A stretch of DNA of 64,000 nucleotides. Source: Kocuria sp. Lineage in GTDB: Bacteria > Actinomycetota > Actinomycetes > Actinomycetales > Micrococcaceae. Location of the stretch: assembly GCF_030538595.1 (NCBI RefSeq), contig NZ_JAUNTS010000004.1:124001-188000 (forward strand). Direction: 5' to 3'. Shown piece after piece: positions 34,670 through 42,318 of the stretch. Every line of letters begins with the position of its first letter. Position 1 is the first letter of the stretch. The position numbers and the translations under genes are program-made. Under the pieces are notes generated by a model. That model was not told where the DNA came from. It did no database searches and worked only from the letters and a program-made list of their open reading frames with translations.

Positions 34670-37573
34670 ATGTCAACCGTTGTTGTGCCGGAACCATCAT
34701 TTGGCCAGGTCATGGATCGCCTGTTTTTCATGGAGGCTAGCCATCGGGAGCGCGGTGCAGCGTTTGAGCGCATGCTCAAGCGGTATCTGGAGTTGGAGCC
34801 CCGGTACGCGGACCGCTTCTCCAATGTGTGGCTGTGGGATGAGTGGCCGGGCCGGGACGGACTGCCGGACACCGGTGTAGATCTGGTGGCGCAGGACCGC
34901 TACACCGGAGAGCTCACGGCAGTGCAAGCCAAGTTCTATGACCCTGAACGCCGCCTGGAGAAGCGAGACATTGATTCCTTCTTCACGGAGCTGGGCCGGG
35001 AGACGTTCAGTGAAGGCTTGATTGTCTCCACCACGGACCTGTGGTCCAAACACGCTGAGGAGGCCCTGAACCGCCAGTCCAAACAGATCCAACGGGTTCG
35101 CCTGCAGGATTTTGCGCATTCAACCATCGATTGGGCTGTTTTTGATCCGGAACAGCCTGAACTCATGGCGCAGAGCCCAGCGAAGGAGCCACGGAAGTAC
35201 CAGCGGGAAGCCATCGACGCCGTCAAAGTTGGCTTCACGGAGCACGACCGCGGCCGCCTGATCATGGCCTGTGGCACCGGCAAGACCTTCACCTCACTCA
35301 AATTGGTGGAGGAGTACGTTCCCGCTGGCGGTTCGGTGCTGTTCTTGGTGCCGTCCATTGCGCTTCTGCAGCAGACCCTGAACGAGTGGACCGCGCAGGC
35401 GGATGTGGCCTTGCGCCCATTTGCCGTGTGTTCGGACACCAAGGTGGGCCGTAAACGTGATGACGAGGATGTCTCAGTCCATGACCTCGGCTTCCCCGCC
35501 ACTACAGATCCGCAGAAGTTAGTCAATCGGTTCTCCATCAGTACCGGTCAGGACACCGTGACGGTGGTGTTCTCGACCTACCAGTCAATTGACGTCATCA
35601 GCCGAGCCCAACAGCTTGGGCTTCCGGAGTTCGACCTGGTGATCTGCGATGAAGCGCACCGCACCACAGGCATCTCCCAACCCGGTGCGGATGACTCGGC
35701 ATTCGTCCGGATTCACGATGACGCCTTCATTCGCGCCACCAAGCGGCTTTACATGACTGCCACTCCGCGCATCTACGTGGAGGCATCACGGGCAAAGGCC
35801 ACGGAGAACAACGTCCAGGTTTACTCCATGGACGACGACGCCACGTACGGTCCCGAGTTCCACCACCTGGGCTTTGGCAAGGCTGTGGAAATGGGTCACC
35901 TGGCCGACTACAAGGTCCTGATCCTGGCGGTGGACGAGGAATCCGTGGCTTCTTCCTTCCAGGAGCTCCTGGCTGAGGACGGTGATCTGAATCTGGACGA
36001 CGTCGCGCGGATTGTGGGTTGCTGGAACGGGCTGTCCAAGCGCGGGGTCAACGGTGAACGGTTGAGCATCACGGACACCTCTCCCATGAACCGCGCCGTG
36101 GCGTTCGCGCGGAACATCAAGGAATCCAAGGCGCTGGCAGACCAGTTCGAAAAAGTGGGCGCTGAATTGGTCAAGCACCACAGCGGGCGCAACTCAGCCT
36201 TGGAGCTGGAAGCACAGCATGTGGACGGTACCTTCAATGTGCTGGAGCGGTCCCACCGCCTGGACTGGTTGCAGGAGGAGGCCGAAGACAATGTCTGCCG
36301 TATTCTGACCAATGCCAAGTGCCTGTCCGAAGGCGTGGATGTGCCGTCCCTGGACGCAGTGCTGTTCCTGAACCCGCGCAATTCCCAGGTGGACGTGGTG
36401 CAGTCCGTGGGTCGAGTGATGCGCAAATCCACGGCCACCAACAAGGAATACGGGTACATCATTCTGCCCATTGCGGTTCCGGCCTCCCAAGATCCGGAGA
36501 CCGCGCTCAACGACAACAAGAAGTACAAGGTGGTCTGGGACGTGCTGCAAGCTCTGCGCGCGCACGATGACCGCTTTGAGGCCATGGTCAACAAGATTGA
36601 CCTGGACCGCCAGGCTAATGACCGCGTTGACGTGATCGGTGTTGAGGGCCCGGGTGGCGGTGACGACGACGCCCCCAAGCCGTCCCAGGGCACGCTGGCT
36701 CTGCAGCGGGATGCCGCCGAATGGCAGAACGCGATTTTTGCCCGCATGGTCAAGAAGGTTGGGGATCGCCGCTATTGGGAAGACTGGGCCAAGAACGTTA
36801 AGGAGATCGCCGACCGCCAGACCATGCGCATCCGCGCCTTGTTGGATGGGACTGATGCCCGTCCGGCGGAGGAATTTGCTGTGTTCTGGGAGGGCTTGCG
36901 AGCCAACTTGAATGATGGCATCAACCGTGATGACGCCGTGGACATGCTGGTTCAGCACGTGATCACCAAGCCGGTTTTCGATGCTTTGTTTGAGGACCAT
37001 GACTTCACAGCGCACAATCCGGTCTCCAAAGTCATGGACTCCATGGTGTCCACATTGGATGCCTACAACGTGGACACGGAAGTGGACTCCTTGGAGGAGT
37101 TCTACCGTTCCGTGCGGGTCCGGGCTGAAGGCATCAACAACGCCGCAGGCAAGCAGAAGATCATCACCGAACTGTACGAGCGATTCTTCAAGCTGGCCTT
37201 CCCACACGTGGCTGACTCCCTGGGCATTGTCTACACCCCGGTGGAAGTGGTGGATTTCATCCTGCGCGCCGTGGACGACGTGCTGAAGAAGGACTTTGGG
37301 GTAGGGCTTACGGCCGAAGGCGTGCACATCCTGGACCCGTTCACCGGCACGGGAACGTTCATGGCCAGGCTGTTGCAATCGGGGCTGATTTCCCCAGAGG
37401 ATCTGACGCGAAAATATGCCCACGAACTGCACGCGAACGAAATCTTGTTGATGGCCTATTACATTGCCGCCATCAACATTGAGGCTACTTTTCACAGCAT
37501 CCTAGACTCTTCAAAAATTGCGGGGGGGGGTACTCAGAGAGGGAGTTCAAGCCGTTCCATGGCATTGTGCTAA
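34670..37573 (+). CDS. Type ISP restriction-modification enzyme, N-terminal part (nuclease, helicase, start of methylase)
   Basis: The 967-codon frame holds the first half of an LlaGI/LlaBIII-like single-chain enzyme. An Mrr-like nuclease shows D71 and QAK (residues 86-88, AVQAKFY). The SF2 helicase has Walker A ACGTGKT near 200-206, CDEAH (326-330), TATPRI and SVGRVMRK. Methylase motif I is LDPFTGTGTF near residue 888. Such enzymes cut unmethylated DNA after translocation and methylate adenine on one strand. After a nine-G tract (37522-37530) the frame ends in 14 junk codons. ATG 34670 follows GGAGG. Confidence 0.85.
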   Translation: MSTVVVPEPSFGQVMDRLFFMEASHRERGAAFERMLKRYLELEPRYADRFSNVWLWDEWPGRDGLPDTGVDLVAQDRYTGELTAVQAKFYDPERRLEKRDIDSFFTELGRETFSEGLIVSTTDLWSKHAEEALNRQSKQIQRVRLQDFAHSTIDWAVFDPEQPELMAQSPAKEPRKYQREAIDAVKVGFTEHDRGRLIMACGTGKTFTSLKLVEEYVPAGGSVLFLVPSIALLQQTLNEWTAQADVALRPFAVCSDTKVGRKRDDEDVSVHDLGFPATTDPQKLVNRFSISTGQDTVTVVFSTYQSIDVISRAQQLGLPEFDLVICDEAHRTTGISQPGADDSAFVRIHDDAFIRATKRLYMTATPRIYVEASRAKATENNVQVYSMDDDATYGPEFHHLGFGKAVEMGHLADYKVLILAVDEESVASSFQELLAEDGDLNLDDVARIVGCWNGLSKRGVNGERLSITDTSPMNRAVAFARNIKESKALADQFEKVGAELVKHHSGRNSALELEAQHVDGTFNVLERSHRLDWLQEEAEDNVCRILTNAKCLSEGVDVPSLDAVLFLNPRNSQVDVVQSVGRVMRKSTATNKEYGYIILPIAVPASQDPETALNDNKKYKVVWDVLQALRAHDDRFEAMVNKIDLDRQANDRVDVIGVEGPGGGDDDAPKPSQGTLALQRDAAEWQNAIFARMVKKVGDRRYWEDWAKNVKEIADRQTMRIRALLDGTDARPAEEFAVFWEGLRANLNDGINRDDAVDMLVQHVITKPVFDALFEDHDFTAHNPVSKVMDSMVSTLDAYNVDTEVDSLEEFYRSVRVRAEGINNAAGKQKIITELYERFFKLAFPHVADSLGIVYTPVEVVDFILRAVDDVLKKDFGVGLTAEGVHILDPFTGTGTFMARLLQSGLISPEDLTRKYAHELHANEILLMAYYIAAINIEATFHSILDSSKIAGGGTQRGSSSRSMALC
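37522..37530 (+). repeat. Nine-G homopolymer tract splitting the restriction-modification gene
   Basis: Nine consecutive G residues follow ATTGC. Seven or ten G residues would join the two frames: the next codons (TAC TCA GAG AGG GAG TTC) resume a conserved-looking YSEREFKPFHG run into the second half. With nine, the frame is broken. Confidence 0.9.
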
Positions 37574-39468
37574 CGGACACCTTTCAGATGACCGAGGATG
37601 GCGACACCTTGGACACCAAGGTGTTCACCAGCAACAACGATCGTGTGGTGGAACAAAACGCCCTGGACATCCGGGTGATCGTGGGCAACCCGCCCTATTC
37701 CAAGGGGCAGACCAGCGGCAACGACAACAACGCCAACATGGCCTATCCGTCCCTCGACGAATCGATCCGCACCACGTATGCCGCGCGTTCCACCGCTCGG
37801 CTCAAGAACTCGCTCTATGACTCCTACATCCGGGCCATCCGCTGGGCCTCCAATCGGGTCCTGGGTTCGGAGAACGGCGGTGTGGTCTGCTACGTGAGCA
37901 ACGGCGGGTACGTCGACGGCAACACCGCAGATGGTCTACGCCTCAGCCTCACGGACGAGTTCCACGACATCTACGTCTACAACCTGCGCGGTAACGCACG
38001 CACCTCCGGAGAGCTGCGACGCAGAGAGCGAGACAATATTTTCGGTGAGGGGTCCAAAACAACGACAGCCATCTTGCTCCTGGTCAAACGCACTGGACCT
38101 GTAGACAAGTGCCACCTGCATTACAAGGACATTGGCGACTACCTGGACCGCAAGACCAAACTGGCCACGGTGGAACACGCCACGCTGGAATCCCTGGACT
38201 GGCAGACGCTATTCCCCAACGAACAGGGCGACTGGATCAATCTCCGTGACCCCAAGTACGAGTCCTACCCACTGATCGCGGAGAAGGGAAACCCTCGCAC
38301 GATCTTTAATGTCAACTCCGGCGGACTGAAGACCAATCGGGACGCGTGGGTCTACAACTTCAGCAAACAAGCTGTGGAAGCGAATGTTGAGCGCATGTCC
38401 GATTTCTTCAATTCAGAAGTGGCCCGCTATGCCGCACAAAGTTCAGCAGGGCCGCCTCAAGGCTTCGTAAACAGGGATCCGGCTCTTTTTAGCTGGGATA
38501 GGGCCGATTATCCACGTCTGCGCCGGGGAGAAACCTACGAAATGCGCCCAGATTCCGTCCGTCTCAGTACATACCGGCCCTTTAGCAAACAACAGGTTTG
38601 CTTCGATCGACGGCTCAACAACACTGTCTACCGTCTCAACGAACTCTTCCCCACGCCGGATCACGGGACTGTGGGATTCTACAACGTTGGCTCCGGGTCC
38701 GCAGTCCCTTTTAGCGCCTTGATGACGGATGCGCTGCCGGACCTTCATGTGACGGGGGCGGGCAGCGGCGGCCAGTTCTTCCCCCGGTACTTCTACACCC
38801 AGGATGGCCAGGACTCCCTATTTGGTGAACCGGTGGCCCAGGACAACATCACAGACTGGGCGTTGAAGGAGTACCGCAACGTTTACGGGCCGCAGGTCAC
38901 CAAGGATGACATCTTCTATTACGTCTACGGTCTCCTGCACTCGCCCGAATACAGGGTGCGGTACCAGTCGGATCTTCGTAAGGCACTACCGCGTATCCCC
39001 CAGGTGGTGGGGAAGGAACGGTTTGAGGGCTTCGCCGTCGTCGGGAAAAAGCTGGCCGACCTGCATATCGGGTACGAGGATCTGGAGCCGTACCCCCTGG
39101 AGGAAAAGCGCACTGCGTCCGCACCTGCCGACCCATACGAACGCTACGCCGTGACCAAGATGAAGTACGGCGGGAAGTCAGGGGCCTTTGACAAGACCAC
39201 CGTGCAGTACAACAAGCACGTGGTGCTGCGGGGCATCCCGGAAGCTGCGCAAGAGTACATGCTGGGCTCCAAGTCTGCGCTGGACTGGATCCTGGAGCGC
39301 TACCAGGTCAAGACGGACAAGGCATCCGGGATCGTGAATGACCCCAACGACTGGTCACGTGAGCACCACCAGCCGCGCTACATCGTAGATCTGATCGGGC
39401 GGATTGTGCGGCTGTCCTTGGAAACCAATACGTTGGTGGCCTCTCTGCCGGAGTTGGTGCTGGAGTGA
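37567..39468 (+). CDS. Type ISP restriction-modification enzyme, C-terminal part (methylase and target recognition)
   Basis: This frame continues the enzyme after the G tract. True coding resumes at 37531, and 37567 is merely the first start codon. It has methylase motif IV NPPYSKG (residues 41-47), marking an adenine-N6 methylase, then about 550 residues of target-recognition and C-terminal domain. Combined with the first part the enzyme would be about 1600 residues, the family norm. No frame damage is seen outside the tract. Whether a separate product is made from 37567 is doubtful. Confidence 0.8.
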   Translation: MLTDTFQMTEDGDTLDTKVFTSNNDRVVEQNALDIRVIVGNPPYSKGQTSGNDNNANMAYPSLDESIRTTYAARSTARLKNSLYDSYIRAIRWASNRVLGSENGGVVCYVSNGGYVDGNTADGLRLSLTDEFHDIYVYNLRGNARTSGELRRRERDNIFGEGSKTTTAILLLVKRTGPVDKCHLHYKDIGDYLDRKTKLATVEHATLESLDWQTLFPNEQGDWINLRDPKYESYPLIAEKGNPRTIFNVNSGGLKTNRDAWVYNFSKQAVEANVERMSDFFNSEVARYAAQSSAGPPQGFVNRDPALFSWDRADYPRLRRGETYEMRPDSVRLSTYRPFSKQQVCFDRRLNNTVYRLNELFPTPDHGTVGFYNVGSGSAVPFSALMTDALPDLHVTGAGSGGQFFPRYFYTQDGQDSLFGEPVAQDNITDWALKEYRNVYGPQVTKDDIFYYVYGLLHSPEYRVRYQSDLRKALPRIPQVVGKERFEGFAVVGKKLADLHIGYEDLEPYPLEEKRTASAPADPYERYAVTKMKYGGKSGAFDKTTVQYNKHVVLRGIPEAAQEYMLGSKSALDWILERYQVKTDKASGIVNDPNDWSREHHQPRYIVDLIGRIVRLSLETNTLVASLPELVLE

Positions 39469-40136
39469 GCCCGGAAATGATCTTGGCGATCATCTCCATT
39501 GTGGTGGCGGTTGCTTCCGTCATTGTGGCGGCGCTGTCTGCGAGGGCAGCGTTCGTTTCTGCCCGCGAGGCCAAGGCGCAGACCGAGCATGCAAAGCGGA
39601 CACTGGAAATTCAGGTGCAACAGCGGGAGGAGCAGGCACAGCCGTACGTTTGGGCTGATCTGGTCCCGAGTGACGTGACTCGGGGTGCGCTGGAACTTCA
39701 AGTTGGCAACTCAGGGCCGACTGTGGCTACGGATGTCAGGGTGCGATTTGACCCTGACCCCAACGTCGCTCATGAATCCGGATGCCACGGCATACGTCAG
39801 CTGAGGGAGGGGTTACCGTCGATAGCGCCGGGGCACATCTTCCGCTGGAGACTCGGTGGAGCGGCAGAGGTTGTTGGTCCAGATGAGCCGCGCCCCATGT
39901 CGGTGACAGTGTCTGCTGTGGGACCGTACGGTCCAGTGCCTGACTTGGTATACATTATCGATCTGGCCGCCATTGGAGAGACCACTGTGCAGCCGATGGG
40001 GAGCTTGTACTCACTTACAGAGGCGGTCAACAAGCTGAGCAAGCAGTCAACGAACCACCCGTTAGTGGACGTGATCAGGGCACCGGCTTCGCACGGTGAC
40101 CCCGACGAGCCGCTCAACGGTCACGAGCTGGAGTGA
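39465..40136 (+). CDS. Membrane-anchored coiled-coil protein coupled to the restriction-modification gene
   Basis: The 223-residue protein begins with one membrane segment (MILAIISIVVAVASVIVAAL), then a helical region (residues 25-60, charged, coiled-coil-like), then a soluble beta-rich domain. The GTG at 39465 overlaps the restriction-modification stop (GTGA); ATG 39477 is an alternative. I do not recognise a named family. The coupling suggests an accessory of the defence locus (inference). Confidence 0.65.
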   Translation: MSPEMILAIISIVVAVASVIVAALSARAAFVSAREAKAQTEHAKRTLEIQVQQREEQAQPYVWADLVPSDVTRGALELQVGNSGPTVATDVRVRFDPDPNVAHESGCHGIRQLREGLPSIAPGHIFRWRLGGAAEVVGPDEPRPMSVTVSAVGPYGPVPDLVYIIDLAAIGETTVQPMGSLYSLTEAVNKLSKQSTNHPLVDVIRAPASHGDPDEPLNGHELE

Positions 40137-40177
40137 GGTGGGGTCTTTTGGCGTGGAACTGGCCCTGGTACTGATTT

Positions 40178-40245
40178 TATAACAATAGGATTGCCCCTGA
40201 GTGCTTCAAATGTATCACCTAAGTGATACATTTGAAGCACTCAGG
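40178..40245 (+). promoter_or_regulatory. Promoter region and 23-bp palindromic operator of the abiE pair
   Basis: Arms 40196-40218 and 40223-40245 form a perfect 23-bp inverted repeat with loop CTAA. A TATAAC (40178-40183) upstream is a plausible -10 box. AbiEi proteins are known to bind inverted repeats and repress their own promoter, so this is the likely operator (inference for this copy). Confidence 0.65.
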
Positions 40246-40248
40246 TAT

Positions 40249-40256
40249 GGGGGGGG
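40249..40256 (+). repeat. Eight-G tract in the ribosome-site position of abiEi
   Basis: Eight G residues end four bases before GTG 40261. If translation starts there, the tract is the only G-rich element that could act as ribosome site. If translation starts at 40201, its length sets the frame. Confidence 0.7.
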
Positions 40257-40260
40257 TGTC

Positions 40261-41184
40261 GTGACGGCTGCGACTGCACTACAGGCGCTGGAGGAGTTCG
40301 CCTCCACGCAATGGGGACTGGTTACCACTGGTCAAGCACAAGTGCTAGGTGTCTCCAGGGTGGTTATGAATCGTCTGGCGGCAGATGGCGTGGTTCAACG
40401 CGTGCGCCACGGTGTTTACGCGCTGCCATCAGCAGGCTCTGACCCGTTACAAGATCTCCACGCCGCCTGGTTGGCCACAGATAGGCGCCGAGGCGGTGAG
40501 GAACGTGTCCTGGCTGGCCCCGATGTTGTTGTCTCGCATTCATCAGCCGCGGCCGTTCACGGACTAGGGGACATCATCCCCATGCGCCATGAGTTCACGT
40601 CAGCAGTCCGCAAACAATCCGCCCAGGATGACGTTCGATTCCACCGTCTGATGATGTCCGATGCTGACGTTGCCCTAGTTGATGGATTGCCCGTCACATC
40701 GGTGAGCAGGACGGTTGCTGACGTCGCTTCTGAAGCCATTGACCTGGACCATCTGGCATCTGTGGTCCGTGATGGGCTGTCCCATTCGGGAGTCGCCTAC
40801 GACAACCTGGCCACCGCTCTCAATGGCAGTGCCAAGCGGATGGGGTTCCCGGACGGAGTTTCCTTGATTGAGGCCTGCTTAGAGAGGGCCGGAGACCCGG
40901 TAGTCATAGCTGATTTTCTCCAGAGCCCAGTTTTTGAACGCACGCTGAAGCCAGTTCTGCAGCAACTCACGCAACAGTACGTCTCTGCCGCCATGCCGAA
41001 AGCCGTGGCCGAGGCACTCGCGGAGGTGGCACAAGTAGTGCGTCCGGCAGAGGGCGGTCTGCAGTCGAACCTGAGGTTCCCCGCAGGTGCGTTCAAGGTC
41101 GACGTGTCACAGCTGCTTCGTGACAACCATGCACGGAAACGGCAGGTCGAACCAAGGGAGACGTCGAGTGATGATGACACCTGA
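40261..41184 (+). CDS. abiEi: AbiEi-type antitoxin (winged-helix transcriptional repressor)
   Basis: The 307-residue protein has the AbiEi N-terminal winged helix (WGLVTTGQAQVLGVSRVVMN then RHGVYALPSAG). The domain that follows is typical of the family (VVSHSSAAAVHGLGD, LPVTSVSRTVADVA). In abortive-infection type IV systems AbiEi represses the operon and counters the AbiEii toxin without binding it. GTG 40261 fits the family start best; GTG 40201 in the same frame lies inside the palindrome. Its end overlaps abiEii. Confidence 0.85.
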   Translation: MTAATALQALEEFASTQWGLVTTGQAQVLGVSRVVMNRLAADGVVQRVRHGVYALPSAGSDPLQDLHAAWLATDRRRGGEERVLAGPDVVVSHSSAAAVHGLGDIIPMRHEFTSAVRKQSAQDDVRFHRLMMSDADVALVDGLPVTSVSRTVADVASEAIDLDHLASVVRDGLSHSGVAYDNLATALNGSAKRMGFPDGVSLIEACLERAGDPVVIADFLQSPVFERTLKPVLQQLTQQYVSAAMPKAVAEALAEVAQVVRPAEGGLQSNLRFPAGAFKVDVSQLLRDNHARKRQVEPRETSSDDDT

Positions 41185-42139
41185 TCCATCGAAGCCCGCA
41201 AACCTCAGTGCCTACCGAACTTCCTTGAATGCGCGTCTGCGGACTGAAGCTAAGAGGCGAAACGTCCTGAGTGGATTGATCCGTAAACAGTATGTTTTCA
41301 CTGAGTTCTTGAACCGCCTATTCACCAATGGGGCGGAAGACTGGGCGTTGCTTGGTGGCAATGCGCTCCTCATCCGAACTGGCGGCGGCCGGTTCACGCA
41401 GGACATCGACCTTGCTCGTCAAGGGGAGCTGCCGGACCAGGCGGCCCTGCAGGATGAACTACAGAGTTATTGTCAGCCCCAGAGTGAGCACGATTTGTGG
41501 TCCTTCGACATTCAAGGAGTCGTAGTCCACAACAGCACTGATCAGTACGGTTACGGTACACAGGCGATGAAAGCCAAGGTGATTAGTCGCTTGGGTACAC
41601 AAATTTTTGAATCGTTTAGCATCGACATCACCCAGCGGCGCCATGTGGACAGTCCCGTTGATCTAGTGCCACTTCGAGCCGTCATCTCTGATCAAGCTCA
41701 TGGTGATTTGGTCTCCGTTCCTACCATTCCTGTTGAGAATCACCTGGCAGACAAGATCTGCGCCATGTATGAGCGTCACGGTCCAGAACAGAAACCGTCC
41801 ACCAGGATGCGTGACCTGGCAGACATCGTCCGAATATTGCAACAGCTACCTTTTGATGCCGAGCGGCTGTGCACGGTCCTTGATCGGGAGGTAGGCCGTA
41901 GGAAGATGCAGCTGCCTTCGGAGATCGTGGCACCAGGGTCAAATTGGGCGACCGACTTTCCGAATGCGGCCAAGGACTTTGCGGAGTACCCCGTTGAACT
42001 CCGCCCCGTGGAGGCATCGCTAGAAGTTGCAGGCCAGTGCCTCAACCAGATCCTGGCGGGAGACCGCAGGGACGGTACGTGGGAGCCGAAGTCGAGCTTG
42101 TGGGTGGATCAGTCAGGTGCATCAGAGGCCGAGGCGTAA
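41171..42139 (+). CDS. abiEii: AbiEii-type nucleotidyltransferase toxin
   Basis: The 322-residue protein belongs to the AbiEii/AbiGii group: the nucleotidyltransferase motif is LLGGNALLIRTGGGRFTQDIDL (GG and the DxD pair at about residues 58-78; given in two parts, LLGGNALLIR and FTQDIDLA). ENHLADKICAMYERH and RMRDLADIVRI are further family blocks. The toxin transfers nucleotides to RNA targets and halts growth during phage infection. ATG 41171 (or GTG 41168) overlaps abiEi by 14 bases. It is the last gene of the defence island. Confidence 0.88.
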   Translation: MMTPDPSKPANLSAYRTSLNARLRTEAKRRNVLSGLIRKQYVFTEFLNRLFTNGAEDWALLGGNALLIRTGGGRFTQDIDLARQGELPDQAALQDELQSYCQPQSEHDLWSFDIQGVVVHNSTDQYGYGTQAMKAKVISRLGTQIFESFSIDITQRRHVDSPVDLVPLRAVISDQAHGDLVSVPTIPVENHLADKICAMYERHGPEQKPSTRMRDLADIVRILQQLPFDAERLCTVLDREVGRRKMQLPSEIVAPGSNWATDFPNAAKDFAEYPVELRPVEASLEVAGQCLNQILAGDRRDGTWEPKSSLWVDQSGASEAEA

Positions 42140-42159
42140 GTCGCAGCAAGCCGAGCCGG

Positions 42160-42222
42160 AACTTTGGGCATGGGAAATGCGGATTCCAAGCGTGGAAAAC
42201 GCATCTCGCGTGCTCAAAGTTG
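42160..42222. repeat. Palindromic repeat family 1, copy D
   Basis: It shares GGGCATGGGAAATGCGG and GGAAAACGCATCTCGCGTG with the other copies, plus downstream GCTCGGTTGAGGTGGGCC and GGCAGCCGGA found after copy C. It lies 20 bases after abiEii. A partial second unit (GCCGCGTGTTCAAGTTACTCGG) follows at about 42252. Confidence 0.8.
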
Positions 42223-42318
42223 CTCGGTTGAGGTGGGCCGCGGCAGCCGGAGCCGCGTGTTCAAGTTACTCGGGTGGGGTCACGACGGAGCCCTCGTGCC
42301 CCACCCAGTCGCATCACC

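Noticed and set aside
36194-37495. A 433-codon open frame opposite the restriction-modification gene
   Set aside because: It is a shadow of the helicase/methylase coding strand with no ribosome site or motif.
33679-42222. Integrative element with att sites at repeat copies C and D
   Set aside because: The repeats are a dispersed family with other copies nearby, and there is no integrase or tRNA, so attachment sites cannot be claimed.
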